Positions 1-9,882 of a stretch of DNA of 23,787 bases are shown here, piece after piece (within the stretch, counting starts at the first letter, position 1; each line of letters opens with the position of its first letter). The notes under the pieces are model-generated. The model saw only the letters and a list, made by a program, of their open reading frames with translations. It was not told the DNA's origin and did no database searches. This DNA comes from a virus. Where the stretch lies: IMG/VR virus record IMGVR_UViG_3300021185_003900, positions 1-23,787 of that record; one strand, written 5' to 3'. Made by a program: the position numbers and the translations under genes.

Positions 1-520
1 TGCTCAAGGCAAATACGAAGGAACATTATATTGGAAGGTACCTGGAAATATTTCTGGTACTTATAAGTATATTTGTACAGCTCATTCATCAATGATTGGT
101 GATATTGTTATTGCTGATCCATCGGCAGGTGGTGGCGGTACGTCGAGAGTATCAGAGGCAGAAACCACTTCTTCAATTTCAAACGGTGCCTCGGCTGATG
201 TATCATATTCGACATTAGGCAAATCATTTGGACTACAAAAGATTACAGTAGATAAGCAATGTTGGGTAAGAATATATTCTGATACAGCAGCAAGAACAGC
301 AGATGCAACTCGATCACAAGGAACAGATCCTGCAGATGGTTCAGGAGTTATCGCTGAGATTATTTCAACAACTTCTGGTACTCAAGTATTTAAAATGACG
401 CCAGCAATTATTGGTTGGCTTGATAATTCAGAAACAACAGTTCCTGTAGCAGTTCAAAATAACTCAGGATCTACAGGTACGGTTACTGTTACAATCGACG
501 CACTTAAACTCGAGAGTTAA
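1..520 (+). CDS. Virion structural protein, C-terminal part (5' end outside window), with cupredoxin-like motif
   Basis: The reading frame is open from base 2 and continues upstream of the window; 172 residues are visible. The ATG at 92 is internal, because the 30 codons before it encode a coherent domain. That first part reads like the end of a cupredoxin fold: TYKYICTAHSSM followed by IGDIVI, giving Cys (74-76), His (83-85) and Met (92-94) as C-x2-H-x2-M. Plastocyanin ends with a similar C-x2-H-x4-M then V-G-x-V strand. A Gly-rich linker follows (GGGG, about 130-143), then a roughly 125-residue beta-rich domain containing WVRIYSDTAARTADATRSQG and GSGVIAEI, a module I recognise from structural proteins of marine T4-like phages. 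The gene ends 3 nt before the protease gene, so the two are probably co-translated. The protein's exact role and its N-terminal part cannot be seen. Confidence 0.75.
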   Translation, partial: AQGKYEGTLYWKVPGNISGTYKYICTAHSSMIGDIVIADPSAGGGGTSRVSEAETTSSISNGASADVSYSTLGKSFGLQKITVDKQCWVRIYSDTAARTADATRSQGTDPADGSGVIAEIISTTSGTQVFKMTPAIIGWLDNSETTVPVAVQNNSGSTGTVTVTIDALKLES

Positions 521-523
521 TAA

Positions 524-2410
524 ATGGAAAAGCAACTTTACAACATAGTTATGCTACCGGGTGTTCCTGAATTGGACCTCCTGGAAAACGAAGCAAGTGG
601 AATGGAGTTAAAAATTAACCCAGATCTATTTGATGGTTTGATAACTATGAAGTTAACTGAGGAAGAAGCAGAAACAATTATAGCAAGTGGTAAAGTTCAA
701 GAATGTAGAGTAGAGAAAACCCCAATTGATATGGCCTATCCTACAACAACACCAAAATACGAAAGTGGTACAGTAACATATCGCACAAGATATATTCCAA
801 GTGGTGCACCGTCAACTGTTGGCGCAACATCAACTGGTTTAAATATGTTTTTCACAAGTGAGTTTACGGCTCCTAATGGTACTCCACCTTTTGGATGGTT
901 CCAAGATCCTGAATACCGTTTTACCGATACAGTGAAACAAAACTTTGCTGGTGATTATGTAGATATTGTTGCGATAGAAGCAGGTACTCCTAACTCTGCT
1001 TATGCCAATCATATTAATCATGTAGACTTTGCAGAATTAAATGATCCAAGCACACCAAGATTTATACCTATGGATTGGTCATCTGTTTCTTCAAGTTTAA
1101 ACGATGATAGAAATAATCAAATCACAAATCCTAATGACAAGTTTTCTTCTCATGCAATTGGTGTACTTAGTGCAGCAGGTGGTAAATTTTGTAGTTGGGG
1201 TAAGAATTCTTCATTAAGAGTTATTTACTTATCAGATGGAGTTACCGCTGCATATTATGGCGCGCTTCAATGGCATATTTCAAAACCTGTAAATCCTGCG
1301 ACTGGTGTTCGTAATGCAACTGTCGTAACAGGAGCATGGGGATATAATAGCAACCACCAAAGAATGTATCGTTGTGATCATATTCAAGCATTAGATGTAT
1401 TTAATCCTGACACTGGAATAAACACAGTTATTAATAGACCTGTAGGAAATTCTTGGGGTACTGACTTAACACCATTTACTGATAATATGTTTATTCCAAG
1501 AGTTGTTCAAGATCCTACAGATGGACAGGACTATTGGTGTATTTCAGTTAATGAAGAAACAAGACAATCTTTCTATGATACGATCATGTCACAGTTTAAT
1601 AGCTATAATGGAATTTATCATTTCAAGTCTGCAGGTAATGATACTGGCATCGCGGTAGATCCTGAAGATGCAAGATGGAATAATAAAATCATTGTTGGTG
1701 TTGGAGCGAATGGTATTTTAAATACAACAGACAGTGAAGGAAGAATTCAGCTTACCTCTATTACAAGTAGTAATGCTTTATCTTTTTATCCTTTACGAAC
1801 TGAAATTGAAGGTGGTGCAAATCAGTTTACAATTGCTGCTTGTCAACAAGATGATGTAAACAGATTAATGGATGATTACAGTACAAGAGGACCGATGATT
1901 GATTTTGCAGCCTATGGCGCACAGACTTGGACAAGCAGTGGTTCAGGAACTACTTACGCGGATGGCGGATGGGGATACTTTAGTGGAACAAGTTGTGCTG
2001 CACCAGTCGCCGCTGGTTGTGCAACTGTATTCTTAGATTGGTATTTTACTCAAAGAGGAGTATATCCAAGCATAGCAGAATTAAAAGCGTTAATGAAAAA
2101 ACATGCTAAAGCAAATTTAATTGGAGAAGATCTATTTGACTTTTCTAATACTGTAACAGCAGGCGATTATGGTTCAGCGAAATTATATAACGCTAACGAA
2201 GTAAATAGAATTAAAGATAATAATTATATAAATGGCGGAGCGGAATTGACTGAACTATGTGGAACTCCTCCATTAAGAGTACATATACCTTGGGGTATAA
2301 GAATGGGAAGCGGAAGATACATCGCAGGCGGATCAGAGCAAACGGCTGAAGGTAGAAGACCTATTTCTGGGAGAGCATGGCCTCGACCAAAGGTTTCTTT
2401 CAGTTCCTAG
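524..2410 (+). CDS. Subtilisin-like serine protease (peptidase S8 family) of the virion region
   Basis: 628 residues. The catalytic landmarks of subtilases appear in order: the first-strand block DIVAIEAG (147-154), His210 in SSHAIGVLSAAGG, the oxyanion Asn372 in SAGND, the YSTRGP block (452-457) and nucleophile Ser490 in GTSCAAPVAAG. Between them, HISKPVNPATG and VVTGAWGY (about 251-274) match the layout of subtilases carried by marine T4-like phages. The usual catalytic Asp (as in VIDTG) is Glu152 here, and the His motif lacks the common HGT. Residues 1-70 (helix LTEEEAETIIASG then a V-x-x-C-x-V strand) resemble an I9-type inhibitory propeptide. The C-terminal 50 residues, ending in GRAWPRPKV, are an extension outside the protease core. 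No signal peptide is seen, so it probably acts in the cytoplasm or in the particle. The start is the first ATG, 3 nt after the upstream stop, with a weak GAGAG at 512-516. Whether it is active is uncertain. Confidence 0.85.
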   Translation: MEKQLYNIVMLPGVPELDLLENEASGMELKINPDLFDGLITMKLTEEEAETIIASGKVQECRVEKTPIDMAYPTTTPKYESGTVTYRTRYIPSGAPSTVGATSTGLNMFFTSEFTAPNGTPPFGWFQDPEYRFTDTVKQNFAGDYVDIVAIEAGTPNSAYANHINHVDFAELNDPSTPRFIPMDWSSVSSSLNDDRNNQITNPNDKFSSHAIGVLSAAGGKFCSWGKNSSLRVIYLSDGVTAAYYGALQWHISKPVNPATGVRNATVVTGAWGYNSNHQRMYRCDHIQALDVFNPDTGINTVINRPVGNSWGTDLTPFTDNMFIPRVVQDPTDGQDYWCISVNEETRQSFYDTIMSQFNSYNGIYHFKSAGNDTGIAVDPEDARWNNKIIVGVGANGILNTTDSEGRIQLTSITSSNALSFYPLRTEIEGGANQFTIAACQQDDVNRLMDDYSTRGPMIDFAAYGAQTWTSSGSGTTYADGGWGYFSGTSCAAPVAAGCATVFLDWYFTQRGVYPSIAELKALMKKHAKANLIGEDLFDFSNTVTAGDYGSAKLYNANEVNRIKDNNYINGGAELTELCGTPPLRVHIPWGIRMGSGRYIAGGSEQTAEGRRPISGRAWPRPKVSFSS

Positions 2411-2419
2411 GATGTTCGT

Positions 2420-2427
2420 AATAAATA
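2420..2427 (+). promoter_or_regulatory. Candidate T4-type late promoter octamer (AATAAATA)
   Basis: AATAAATA lies in the 45-nt gap between the protease and gp8 genes, 28 nt before the gp8 ATG. It matches the NATAAATA late consensus described for marine T4-like phages (T4 itself uses TATAAATA). Being intergenic supports it, but the gap is AT-rich and no transcript start is known. Confidence 0.45.
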
Positions 2428-2455
2428 AACTAAAATATAGAGTGATACTGAAACA

Positions 2456-4420
2456 ATGCCAGAAATCTTAAGTAACAATTTTAATCAAGATATGAACAAG
2501 TTATTCATTGCTGATGCAAAAGCGAATGATGACTATTACATGTTTGTGTCCAGTATTGGTGGTATAACTCCAGCAGATTCAGCCTCTTCACAAAATGAGT
2601 TTTTAGAAAAGACTTTATTTGCGAAAAGAATTGCTGAAAAAGATATCAACTTCATGGTAAAATACTACCCTTGGCAAAGAGGTGTGGTTTATGAAGAATA
2701 CGACGATATAACTGATTTAGACTCAACCAAGTTTTACGCAGTTGTCGGTCCTAATGATAATGATACTGGTGATTATAGAATCTATAAATGTTTAAACAAT
2801 AATGAACGTGCTGATGCCAGTTCTCCACCTACATTTGACTCTGCTAATTTAAATCAAATTTACGAAACTGCAGACGGCTATGTTTGGAAGTATATGTATC
2901 GTCTCACTACATTACAATTCGAGGCCTATAATGCTTTAGGTTATATTCCAATTGATCCTGCTGCAACTATTGAACCAGCCGCGGTTTACGGTGGTGGTAT
3001 TTCAGAGATACAAGTTACGAACGCAGATTCAAACCAAGGATACATTGAAAAGAATGGTGTAATTGAAATTGCTTATGGAAGAACAGGTGGTTATAATGTT
3101 CACGGTCTTGTTGGATTACAGATAGATCCTAGAGAACAAGATTGGAGTAACATTGATAATTACTATGTAGGTCAATTCCTATATGTAACAAATCAAAGCT
3201 CAAGTGTTACGAATCTATTTAAAATAGAATATTATAAAGCAAACACATCAACAGGTAAAGTTGAAATACGAGTCAATGGTGAAATATCAAATCCAACTCG
3301 TGGTTCTGTAGAAGGTGCAACGGCAGCAAGCCCAGTTGTTATAACAGCGACTGATCATGGATTAGTTGACGGACAACCTATTACTTTCAATAATGTTGGC
3401 GGTATGACAGAATTAAATGTTGATCGTTCAACAGGTACTCCTATCTTTTATGTTGATTCTTTAACTGCAGATACGTTCGCATTAAGATCAACTCCAAACT
3501 TATCAACTCCTCTTAACGGTGGAGCGTTTACGGCTTATACCTCAGGCGGTACATGGGAAGCTGTAACTGATTTCTTTGTATGTGGTGCAAAGGCCAACGC
3601 AAATTGTAAAGTATTCCCAAGAATAGAAGTATTAGGTGACGGTGTTGGAGCCGTAGCAATTCCTGAACTTGATAACGGTACAATAAATAAAGTTATCTTA
3701 TTAAATAAAGGCTCAGGATATAATAATGCAGTTGCTAATGTAATAGATCCTGCAGTTGACTTTATACCAGAGAATGATACTTCAACTGATGTAAGAGCAA
3801 CAATACGACCAGTGATTGAACCTAAAGGTGGTCACGGTTATAATTTAATTGATGAATTAAGATGTAAACATTTATCAATGTACGGTTATATTACCGCAGA
3901 AGATAACACAAGGATTGGATTTACAAATACTTATGGATGTATTGGTATCGTAAAGAGTCCTACCTTTAGAACAGTAACATCAGGAACATGGAGAAGTGGT
4001 CAAGCAAACACGGCTGCTGATCCTAACATTTTTGATAATAGAATCGCAATTACAACAGATGATTATGCAAAATTAACTGCCAATAGTGTAATCTCGCAAG
4101 TTGATGTAAATAACGATGTTATATTTACAGCGCAAGTACATGAGATTGATTCTACATCAAATACAATATTTTTAGCAGAATATATGGGACCATATAGAAA
4201 TAATGAGTTAGTTGGCAACGGGGATACATCATTTGACCCAGAACTAGCAATAACCTCAAATACTGGTCAGAGAATAACAATAAATAATCCTATAGAAGAT
4301 AATGTAGTTTATTCAGATTATATTCAAAGAACGGGCGAGGTTTATTTCATGGAAGATTTCTTCCCATTGTCAAGAACTGACCTCTCAAGAGAAGAATTTA
4401 AATTTGTACTGGAATTTTAA
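2456..4420 (+). CDS. gp8: Baseplate wedge protein, T4 gp8-like, enlarged
   Basis: 654 residues, against 334 in T4 gp8, which forms a dimer in each baseplate wedge. Two T4 gp8 signatures are visible: ADGYVWKYMYRL (139-150; T4 has DGYVWEYLF) and, at the very end, RTGEVYFMEDFFPL (625-638; T4 has HSGEMIYMENRPPI), followed by a hydrophobic EEFKFVLEF terminus like T4's EEINILFTF. The N-terminal block YYPWQRGVVYEEYDD corresponds to the T4 stretch before the first signature. The extra length is in the middle. It includes an inserted beta domain at about 285-368 (ITATDHGLVDGQ, GMTELN, AYTSGGTW) and a GSGY-type beta segment near 419. The ribosome site before ATG 2456 is weak (AGAG at 2439-2442). The gene sits between the protease and the DUF4815 gene in the same late block. 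Confidence 0.85.
   Translation: MPEILSNNFNQDMNKLFIADAKANDDYYMFVSSIGGITPADSASSQNEFLEKTLFAKRIAEKDINFMVKYYPWQRGVVYEEYDDITDLDSTKFYAVVGPNDNDTGDYRIYKCLNNNERADASSPPTFDSANLNQIYETADGYVWKYMYRLTTLQFEAYNALGYIPIDPAATIEPAAVYGGGISEIQVTNADSNQGYIEKNGVIEIAYGRTGGYNVHGLVGLQIDPREQDWSNIDNYYVGQFLYVTNQSSSVTNLFKIEYYKANTSTGKVEIRVNGEISNPTRGSVEGATAASPVVITATDHGLVDGQPITFNNVGGMTELNVDRSTGTPIFYVDSLTADTFALRSTPNLSTPLNGGAFTAYTSGGTWEAVTDFFVCGAKANANCKVFPRIEVLGDGVGAVAIPELDNGTINKVILLNKGSGYNNAVANVIDPAVDFIPENDTSTDVRATIRPVIEPKGGHGYNLIDELRCKHLSMYGYITAEDNTRIGFTNTYGCIGIVKSPTFRTVTSGTWRSGQANTAADPNIFDNRIAITTDDYAKLTANSVISQVDVNNDVIFTAQVHEIDSTSNTIFLAEYMGPYRNNELVGNGDTSFDPELAITSNTGQRITINNPIEDNVVYSDYIQRTGEVYFMEDFFPLSRTDLSREEFKFVLEF
3308..3559 (+). 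other. Inserted beta domain inside gp8 (FCCH-like phage module)
   Basis: Residues about 285-368 of the gp8-like protein contain SPVVITATDHGLVDGQPI, then GMTELN, a F-Y-V-D strand, and AYTSGGTW. This 'HGL ... GMTELN ... TSGGTW' pattern is a mobile small beta domain seen in many phage fibre and baseplate proteins. Its ends coincide with the central region absent from T4 gp8, so I read it as a domain inserted into the wedge protein. The exact boundaries are approximate. Confidence 0.55.
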
Positions 4421-4435
4421 GGAACGTAAGTAAAG

Positions 4436-7400
4436 ATGCCTATTAATAAAAATTTAAACCAAGCACCATACTTCGATGACTATGATGCCGAGAAGCAGTT
4501 CTATCGAGTTATGTTCAAGCCTGGCTATGCAATACAGGCAAGGGAACTTACACAACTCCAGACAATGCTTCAGAATCAGGTCGAGTCGTTTGGTGATAAC
4601 GTATTTAAAGAAGGATCGGTTGTAAAAGGTTGTAACTTTACAGAACTTGATGATCTTCAATTTGTAAAACTAAATGACGTTTCAGCCAGCTTTAATGCAG
4701 AAGCATATATTAGTGGACCTGCAGTTGAAACAATATTAGGTCAAGAAGTTGAAGTCGATTATGTTTACGAAATCCGTGGTCAAGCAACAGGTCTTAGAGC
4801 AGAAATTGTTCAAGCATCGAAAGGCTTTCAAACAAGACCACCAAATCTAAATACATTCTTTATTAACTATTTAAATATTGGTGTTCTAGGTCAGACTCAA
4901 TTCCAGGCTGGTGAAGCATTAGTATTAACAAGATATAAGTTCTTACGTGGAACAACTACCGAAGCATTAACAACCAATACTGTTATAAGTCAAGGTCTTG
5001 AAGTTTACGGTGGGGGTGCAACTCCTGCAGTTGGTAAAGCATTCGGTATCGAAGCTGCTCCTGGTATTATATTTCAGAAAGGCCACTTTATATTTACAGC
5101 AGAGCAAAGATTAGTTGTTGAAAAATATAGTAACACTCCTGATGACAAATCAGTAGGTTATTTAGTTGAAGAAAAATTCACAAGTGCAATACAAGATGCA
5201 AGCTTATACGATAACGCAAACGGTGCTAAAAACGAAAACGCACCTGGTGCAGACAGATTAAATCTTGTTCCTACATTAACAGTATTAACAACATCAGAAG
5301 GAACGGCAAACCCAGACTTCTTTACATTGATTCGTTATCAAAATGGTAATCCAATTACTATTCGTGATGTATCGCAATATAATGTATTAGGCGAGGAAAT
5401 GGCTCGACGTACTTACGAAGAGTCTGGTAACTATATCTTAGAGAACTTCCCATTAAGTACAGATGATCGTGCTGGTGAAGTACAACTTGTCGTAGGTAAT
5501 GGTACTGCCTATGTAAAAGGTTATAGAATAGAAAATTCTGGTGAGCGTTCATTCCAAATAGATCAAATAGCATCAACCGAAACAATTGAAGCGCAAAACG
5601 TTGGAATGGAATACGGAAACTATTTTGAAATAGATCAGTCATCTGCAAGTCGTGGTTATATTGATCTTAATCTTCAAGTTAAATCAGATATTCAAACAGC
5701 ATCAAGTCAATCTGCAGGTTCTGTAGCAGTACATAATATAACACCATCGAGAGTTTATATTCATCACGCTGCTTTCACTGGTGCTCAACCACTTTCAAGT
5801 GTTACTAAATTAAACGATGCAAGTAATGGTAGCGGTGACTTACCTCTTAAGGTAACTGGATTTGGCGCTCCTATTATTAAAGAAACAAACCGAAAGGCTT
5901 TAATCTTTGATACAGGTGTTGATGGTTTATTCGCAACTACAAATACATACATTCCTGTAAGAACGCAAGTAACAGGAACTGCTGCAACTGGTACTATTAC
6001 TATTACAGCAAATCCTGGTGAAGATTTTAATTGCATAAACGATATTTCAGAGATCTTAGTTAATCAGGCTGGTGTTCAACACCCAGTGATTAGTAAAACT
6101 GTTCAATTAAATAATTCACAACTTAATATTGTTTGTGATTCAGCTTTAAATGGATCAGTAGAAATATTCTTTAATAAAAGGCTTGTAGGTTCCTCAGGTG
6201 GAATTGATCCTTTTAATAAAACAGTTACACTGCCATGTATTAAATCAAATTATACAACATCAGTAAGTAAATACAGTTTAGGTTTCCCTGATGTATTTGG
6301 AATCGTTTCTATTATTACTGAAGGAACAGGTCCTGGTGGAATTGATGAAGATTGGACAAACAGTTTCCGATTAAAAACAAATCAAAAAGATACGATGTAT
6401 GATATATCTTATATAGAATATATTGAAGGTCGACCTAAGCCCGCTAATGGTATTCTTGTTACAACAATGAAGGCATTTAAATTAGAGGCTTCAACAGGAA
6501 ACTACTTCTTTACAATTAACAGTTATCCGAATACTTTAGAAAGATATGAGATTCCTTCTTATACATCTGAGTCAGGTCAAGTTTATAACTTAAGAGATTG
6601 TTTCGATTTCAGACCTCATGTAGATAAGATCTCAAATGCAAACTATACAGCAACGATACCTGCACAGGCTCCAACGATTACAACGACAGTAGGAACGCAA
6701 CCAATAACATTTGCGACTGCTCCTAATCCGTTAATACCTGCTGCACAGCAATCATTACAAACAGATCTTGAACATTACCTATCAAGAATTGATACAATTG
6801 CTTGTGATTCTTATGGTGATATTATTTTAATAAAAGGTGAAGAGCAAAAGAACGCAATTCCACCTAAACTTGAAACAGATCAATTAGCAATCGCAAACGT
6901 TGAGATTCCAACGTTCCCTGCATTGTCCAAGAAACAATCTGATATTTTAAATAAGTCTGCGTATTCTATTAAGCCAAGAGCAACTGGTATTAAGAATTAC
7001 ACAATGAAAGATATGCATCAATTAGAAAAGAAAATTGATAACATGGCATATTATATTTCATTAAATCAATTAGAATCAGAAACATCGAATATGGTTATTC
7101 GCGATGAGAACGGTTTAAATAGATTTAAGAATGGCTTTGTTGTAGATCCTTTTAATAATCTTTCATTATCAGAAGTACAACATCCACAATTTAATGCTGC
7201 TGTACCATTTAATAAAAAGATATTAACTCCTTCGTTGAAAACGTTTGCGTTAGATCTTAAATATGATTCAGCAACAGGTTCTTCAGTATTCCCATCTACC
7301 GCTGATGCTAAAGTAGCAACGATTGGAAGAAATAGTAATGTTGATATTATTAATCAGCCTTATGCTTCGAACTTTAGAAACTGTGTAAGTAACTTTTATA

Positions 7401-9871
7401 AGTATGTAGGTGATGGAGTTATATCTCCACCTTACGATGCTGCTTATGATACAACAGTTAATCCTGCTTCTATTGATATTGATCTAACAACTCCGTTCCA
7501 AGAATTCGTTGATGCAATACAAGACTTTGTACCAATGACGGATGTATCAACTTCTCGAAACTTTGTCCGAACAGGAAGACGTGGTGCAGGCGTTGAAACA
7601 ATGACAACCACAACAAGAACAAGTGAAGTTGTAATTGATGATTCAACTACAACAGAAAACTTTGTTGGTGAATTTGTTTCTGACTTTAGATTCCAACCTT
7701 ATATGGCATCAAGAGATATTAAAATTTATATGTCAGGATTAAGACCTAATCAAAGACATTACTTCTTCTTTGATGGTGTTGATGTAAATGCACATATATT
7801 AAATGGTTCTAATACAGCTAACTCGGTTGGTGAAGTAGCAAGGATGGGAGTGAAAGGCGCTTCTGTAGAAACAGATTCAAACGGTGTATTAAGAGCTGTA
7901 TTCCACTTGCCTGCTGAAACATTCTATGTAGGTGATAGAGTATTAGAAATCGTTGACGTAAGTCAATATGCAAGTATTGATTCTGCTTCAACTTCAAAAG
8001 GATTCGTTACTTATCGAGCATATAACTTCAGTGTTGAGAAAACAAGTTTAACAACTTCAACAAGATCTCCAAACTTTGATGTAAATACAACAGTAACAAC
8101 AAGAAACGTTGCTCGTCGTATTCGAGGTAGAGATCCACTTGCACAAACATTCTTTATTAAGAAAGGTATGGGTGCGGGTTCTAATTCAGTTTACTTATCT
8201 GATATTGATGTATTCTTTAAACGTAAACCAGTAAACAGTGGCGGTGGTGCTAGTGCAACGGCTGCTCTGAATGGTGTTACAGTTCAAATAAGAGAAGTTG
8301 TAAACGGTTATCCAACGAATCAAATATTACCTTTCTCCGCGGTTCATAAGTTGCCTGCTAATGTAAATGTATCTGATGATGCATCTTTGGCAACAACATT
8401 TACCTTTGAAGCACCAGTACGATTAGACACAGAAAAAGAATATTCAGTTGTCATTCAGCCTGATGCATCAGATCCTAATTACCTTGTGTTTACTTCTAAG
8501 GTTGGTGGAATTGATTTAACACCAGGAGCAACAAAAGGTTCTGCTATTACTCAGGATTGGGGTGACGGTGTTCTATTTACTTCAACAAATAACTCTGCTT
8601 GGAAATCATATCAAGACGAAGATATTAAATTTACTTTAAGAAGACATAACTTTAATTCTTCAACAGGTACAGTTAATTTAACAAATAACAATCATGAGTT
8701 CTTAACTCTCGATAATGTTACAGGTAAGTTTACTCCAGGTGAATTAATTTATCAGGAAATTACTTTAACTGATCCTGCTCAGAATATTGCTGCAGTTGCC
8801 GCTAAACTTATTACAGGCGGAACAGGCCTAACAGATAATTATGCGGTTGGTGATTTTATAAAACTTACCTCAACACTATCAGGTAATGCTATTGAAATAC
8901 ATAAGATTGCCGCGGTAACAAATGCAAGTGAAATTGTATTGGAATCACCAGCAGGTTTCACTAGTTCACTTACACACAGTCCTGTCGTTGTTGGTGAATT
9001 GGATATGTATGATGTAAGTAGAGATCCATATGAATGTCATCTGGTTAACTCTTCAGCAACAAGTGTAAAAACATTTGCGGTAGGTACATTGATTAAAGGA
9101 TTGGATAGTACAAGTACTTCTAATGTTGCTTCTATTAATAATATCAATTTAAGTTATATTCAACCGATGATTATGAAAGCAAATGATTCATCGTCAAGAA
9201 CAAGATTATCAGGTACGTTTGTTCCACCTGCTGATTTAAATGCTACTTATATTAAACCAATGCAATTTAATGACAATAACCACTTTACAGAAAAAGGTGT
9301 TGTTCTTTATAGTAAATCCAATGATCCAAATGGAGCAAAATCATTTAAGTTAAATGTTACTCTTGAGAATGACAGTAATGTTACCTCTACTCCGTTTGTT
9401 GATATTGAATCTTCTAAACTTATTGCATATCAATATAAGATTACTAACGATGATACTACTTGTAAGTATATCAGTAAGACAATTGAATTGGCAGAAGATC
9501 TTGATGCAGAAGATTTCCAATTAACACTTTCTGCTTATCGTCCTGCTGATACTAATATTAAAGTTTATATTAAAGCACAAAATGGATACGACTTTGACGA
9601 ATTCGATAATTTAGCATGGACTGAATTAGAATTATTCGAAGGTTTGGGTTCATTCTCTACTGCTGTTAATCTTGATGATTATCGAGAGTTTAAATATAAG
9701 ATTGCCGATAGTGATAAGACAGGTGGAAATCCTGGTTCGGCATTTGCATATACAAGCCAAGGTGGAGCGTTTGAAGGATTTAAGAGATTCCAAATACGAA
9801 TTGACTTACTGTCACCAAACATTCATAACGCGCCGACGTTAAAAGACTATCGCGGCATTGCCTTAACTTAG
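4436..9871 (+). CDS. Large DUF4815 virion structural protein
   Basis: 1811 residues. The N-terminus carries the DUF4815 hallmark: YFDDYDAEKQFYRVMFKPGY (12-31), then QARELTQLQ and GDNVFKEGSVVKG. A second recognisable block at about 1083-1120 reads FVSDFRFQPYMASR, GLRPNQRHYFFFDGVDV, a module common in marine T4-like phage structural proteins. DPLAQTFFI follows near 1232 and introduces a further beta-rich portion. The terminal 30 residues (FKRFQIRIDLLS ... LKDYRGIALT) are also typical of this protein class. A Thr-rich linker (TMTTTTRT) precedes the GLRPN domain at about 1058. Its position directly after gp8 suggests a baseplate-associated or tail-base component; I cannot tie it to a specific T4 gene product. 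The start is supported by AAGGA at 4419-4423, which overlaps the end of gp8, 12 nt before the ATG. Confidence 0.85.
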   Translation: MPINKNLNQAPYFDDYDAEKQFYRVMFKPGYAIQARELTQLQTMLQNQVESFGDNVFKEGSVVKGCNFTELDDLQFVKLNDVSASFNAEAYISGPAVETILGQEVEVDYVYEIRGQATGLRAEIVQASKGFQTRPPNLNTFFINYLNIGVLGQTQFQAGEALVLTRYKFLRGTTTEALTTNTVISQGLEVYGGGATPAVGKAFGIEAAPGIIFQKGHFIFTAEQRLVVEKYSNTPDDKSVGYLVEEKFTSAIQDASLYDNANGAKNENAPGADRLNLVPTLTVLTTSEGTANPDFFTLIRYQNGNPITIRDVSQYNVLGEEMARRTYEESGNYILENFPLSTDDRAGEVQLVVGNGTAYVKGYRIENSGERSFQIDQIASTETIEAQNVGMEYGNYFEIDQSSASRGYIDLNLQVKSDIQTASSQSAGSVAVHNITPSRVYIHHAAFTGAQPLSSVTKLNDASNGSGDLPLKVTGFGAPIIKETNRKALIFDTGVDGLFATTNTYIPVRTQVTGTAATGTITITANPGEDFNCINDISEILVNQAGVQHPVISKTVQLNNSQLNIVCDSALNGSVEIFFNKRLVGSSGGIDPFNKTVTLPCIKSNYTTSVSKYSLGFPDVFGIVSIITEGTGPGGIDEDWTNSFRLKTNQKDTMYDISYIEYIEGRPKPANGILVTTMKAFKLEASTGNYFFTINSYPNTLERYEIPSYTSESGQVYNLRDCFDFRPHVDKISNANYTATIPAQAPTITTTVGTQPITFATAPNPLIPAAQQSLQTDLEHYLSRIDTIACDSYGDIILIKGEEQKNAIPPKLETDQLAIANVEIPTFPALSKKQSDILNKSAYSIKPRATGIKNYTMKDMHQLEKKIDNMAYYISLNQLESETSNMVIRDENGLNRFKNGFVVDPFNNLSLSEVQHPQFNAAVPFNKKILTPSLKTFALDLKYDSATGSSVFPSTADAKVATIGRNSNVDIINQPYASNFRNCVSNFYKYVGDGVISPPYDAAYDTTVNPASIDIDLTTPFQEFVDAIQDFVPMTDVSTSRNFVRTGRRGAGVETMTTTTRTSEVVIDDSTTTENFVGEFVSDFRFQPYMASRDIKIYMSGLRPNQRHYFFFDGVDVNAHILNGSNTANSVGEVARMGVKGASVETDSNGVLRAVFHLPAETFYVGDRVLEIVDVSQYASIDSASTSKGFVTYRAYNFSVEKTSLTTSTRSPNFDVNTTVTTRNVARRIRGRDPLAQTFFIKKGMGAGSNSVYLSDIDVFFKRKPVNSGGGASATAALNGVTVQIREVVNGYPTNQILPFSAVHKLPANVNVSDDASLATTFTFEAPVRLDTEKEYSVVIQPDASDPNYLVFTSKVGGIDLTPGATKGSAITQDWGDGVLFTSTNNSAWKSYQDEDIKFTLRRHNFNSSTGTVNLTNNNHEFLTLDNVTGKFTPGELIYQEITLTDPAQNIAAVAAKLITGGTGLTDNYAVGDFIKLTSTLSGNAIEIHKIAAVTNASEIVLESPAGFTSSLTHSPVVVGELDMYDVSRDPYECHLVNSSATSVKTFAVGTLIKGLDSTSTSNVASINNINLSYIQPMIMKANDSSSRTRLSGTFVPPADLNATYIKPMQFNDNNHFTEKGVVLYSKSNDPNGAKSFKLNVTLENDSNVTSTPFVDIESSKLIAYQYKITNDDTTCKYISKTIELAEDLDAEDFQLTLSAYRPADTNIKVYIKAQNGYDFDEFDNLAWTELELFEGLGSFSTAVNLDDYREFKYKIADSDKTGGNPGSAFAYTSQGGAFEGFKRFQIRIDLLSPNIHNAPTLKDYRGIALT

Positions 9872-9873
9872 GA
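9869..9873 (+). promoter_or_regulatory. Ribosome binding site overlapping upstream stop codon
   Basis: TAGGA includes the TAG stop of the DUF4815 gene and ends 9 nt before the ATG at 9883. A ribosome ending the large gene would cover this site, so translational coupling of the 61-residue protein to the DUF4815 gene is likely. Confidence 0.5.
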
Positions 9874-9882
9874 TTAAAAATC

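Noticed and set aside
92-520. ATG at 92 as the start of a complete 142-residue gene
   Set aside because: The frame is open to the window edge and the 30 codons before it form part of the same beta domain, including the Cys and His of the motif whose Met is this ATG.
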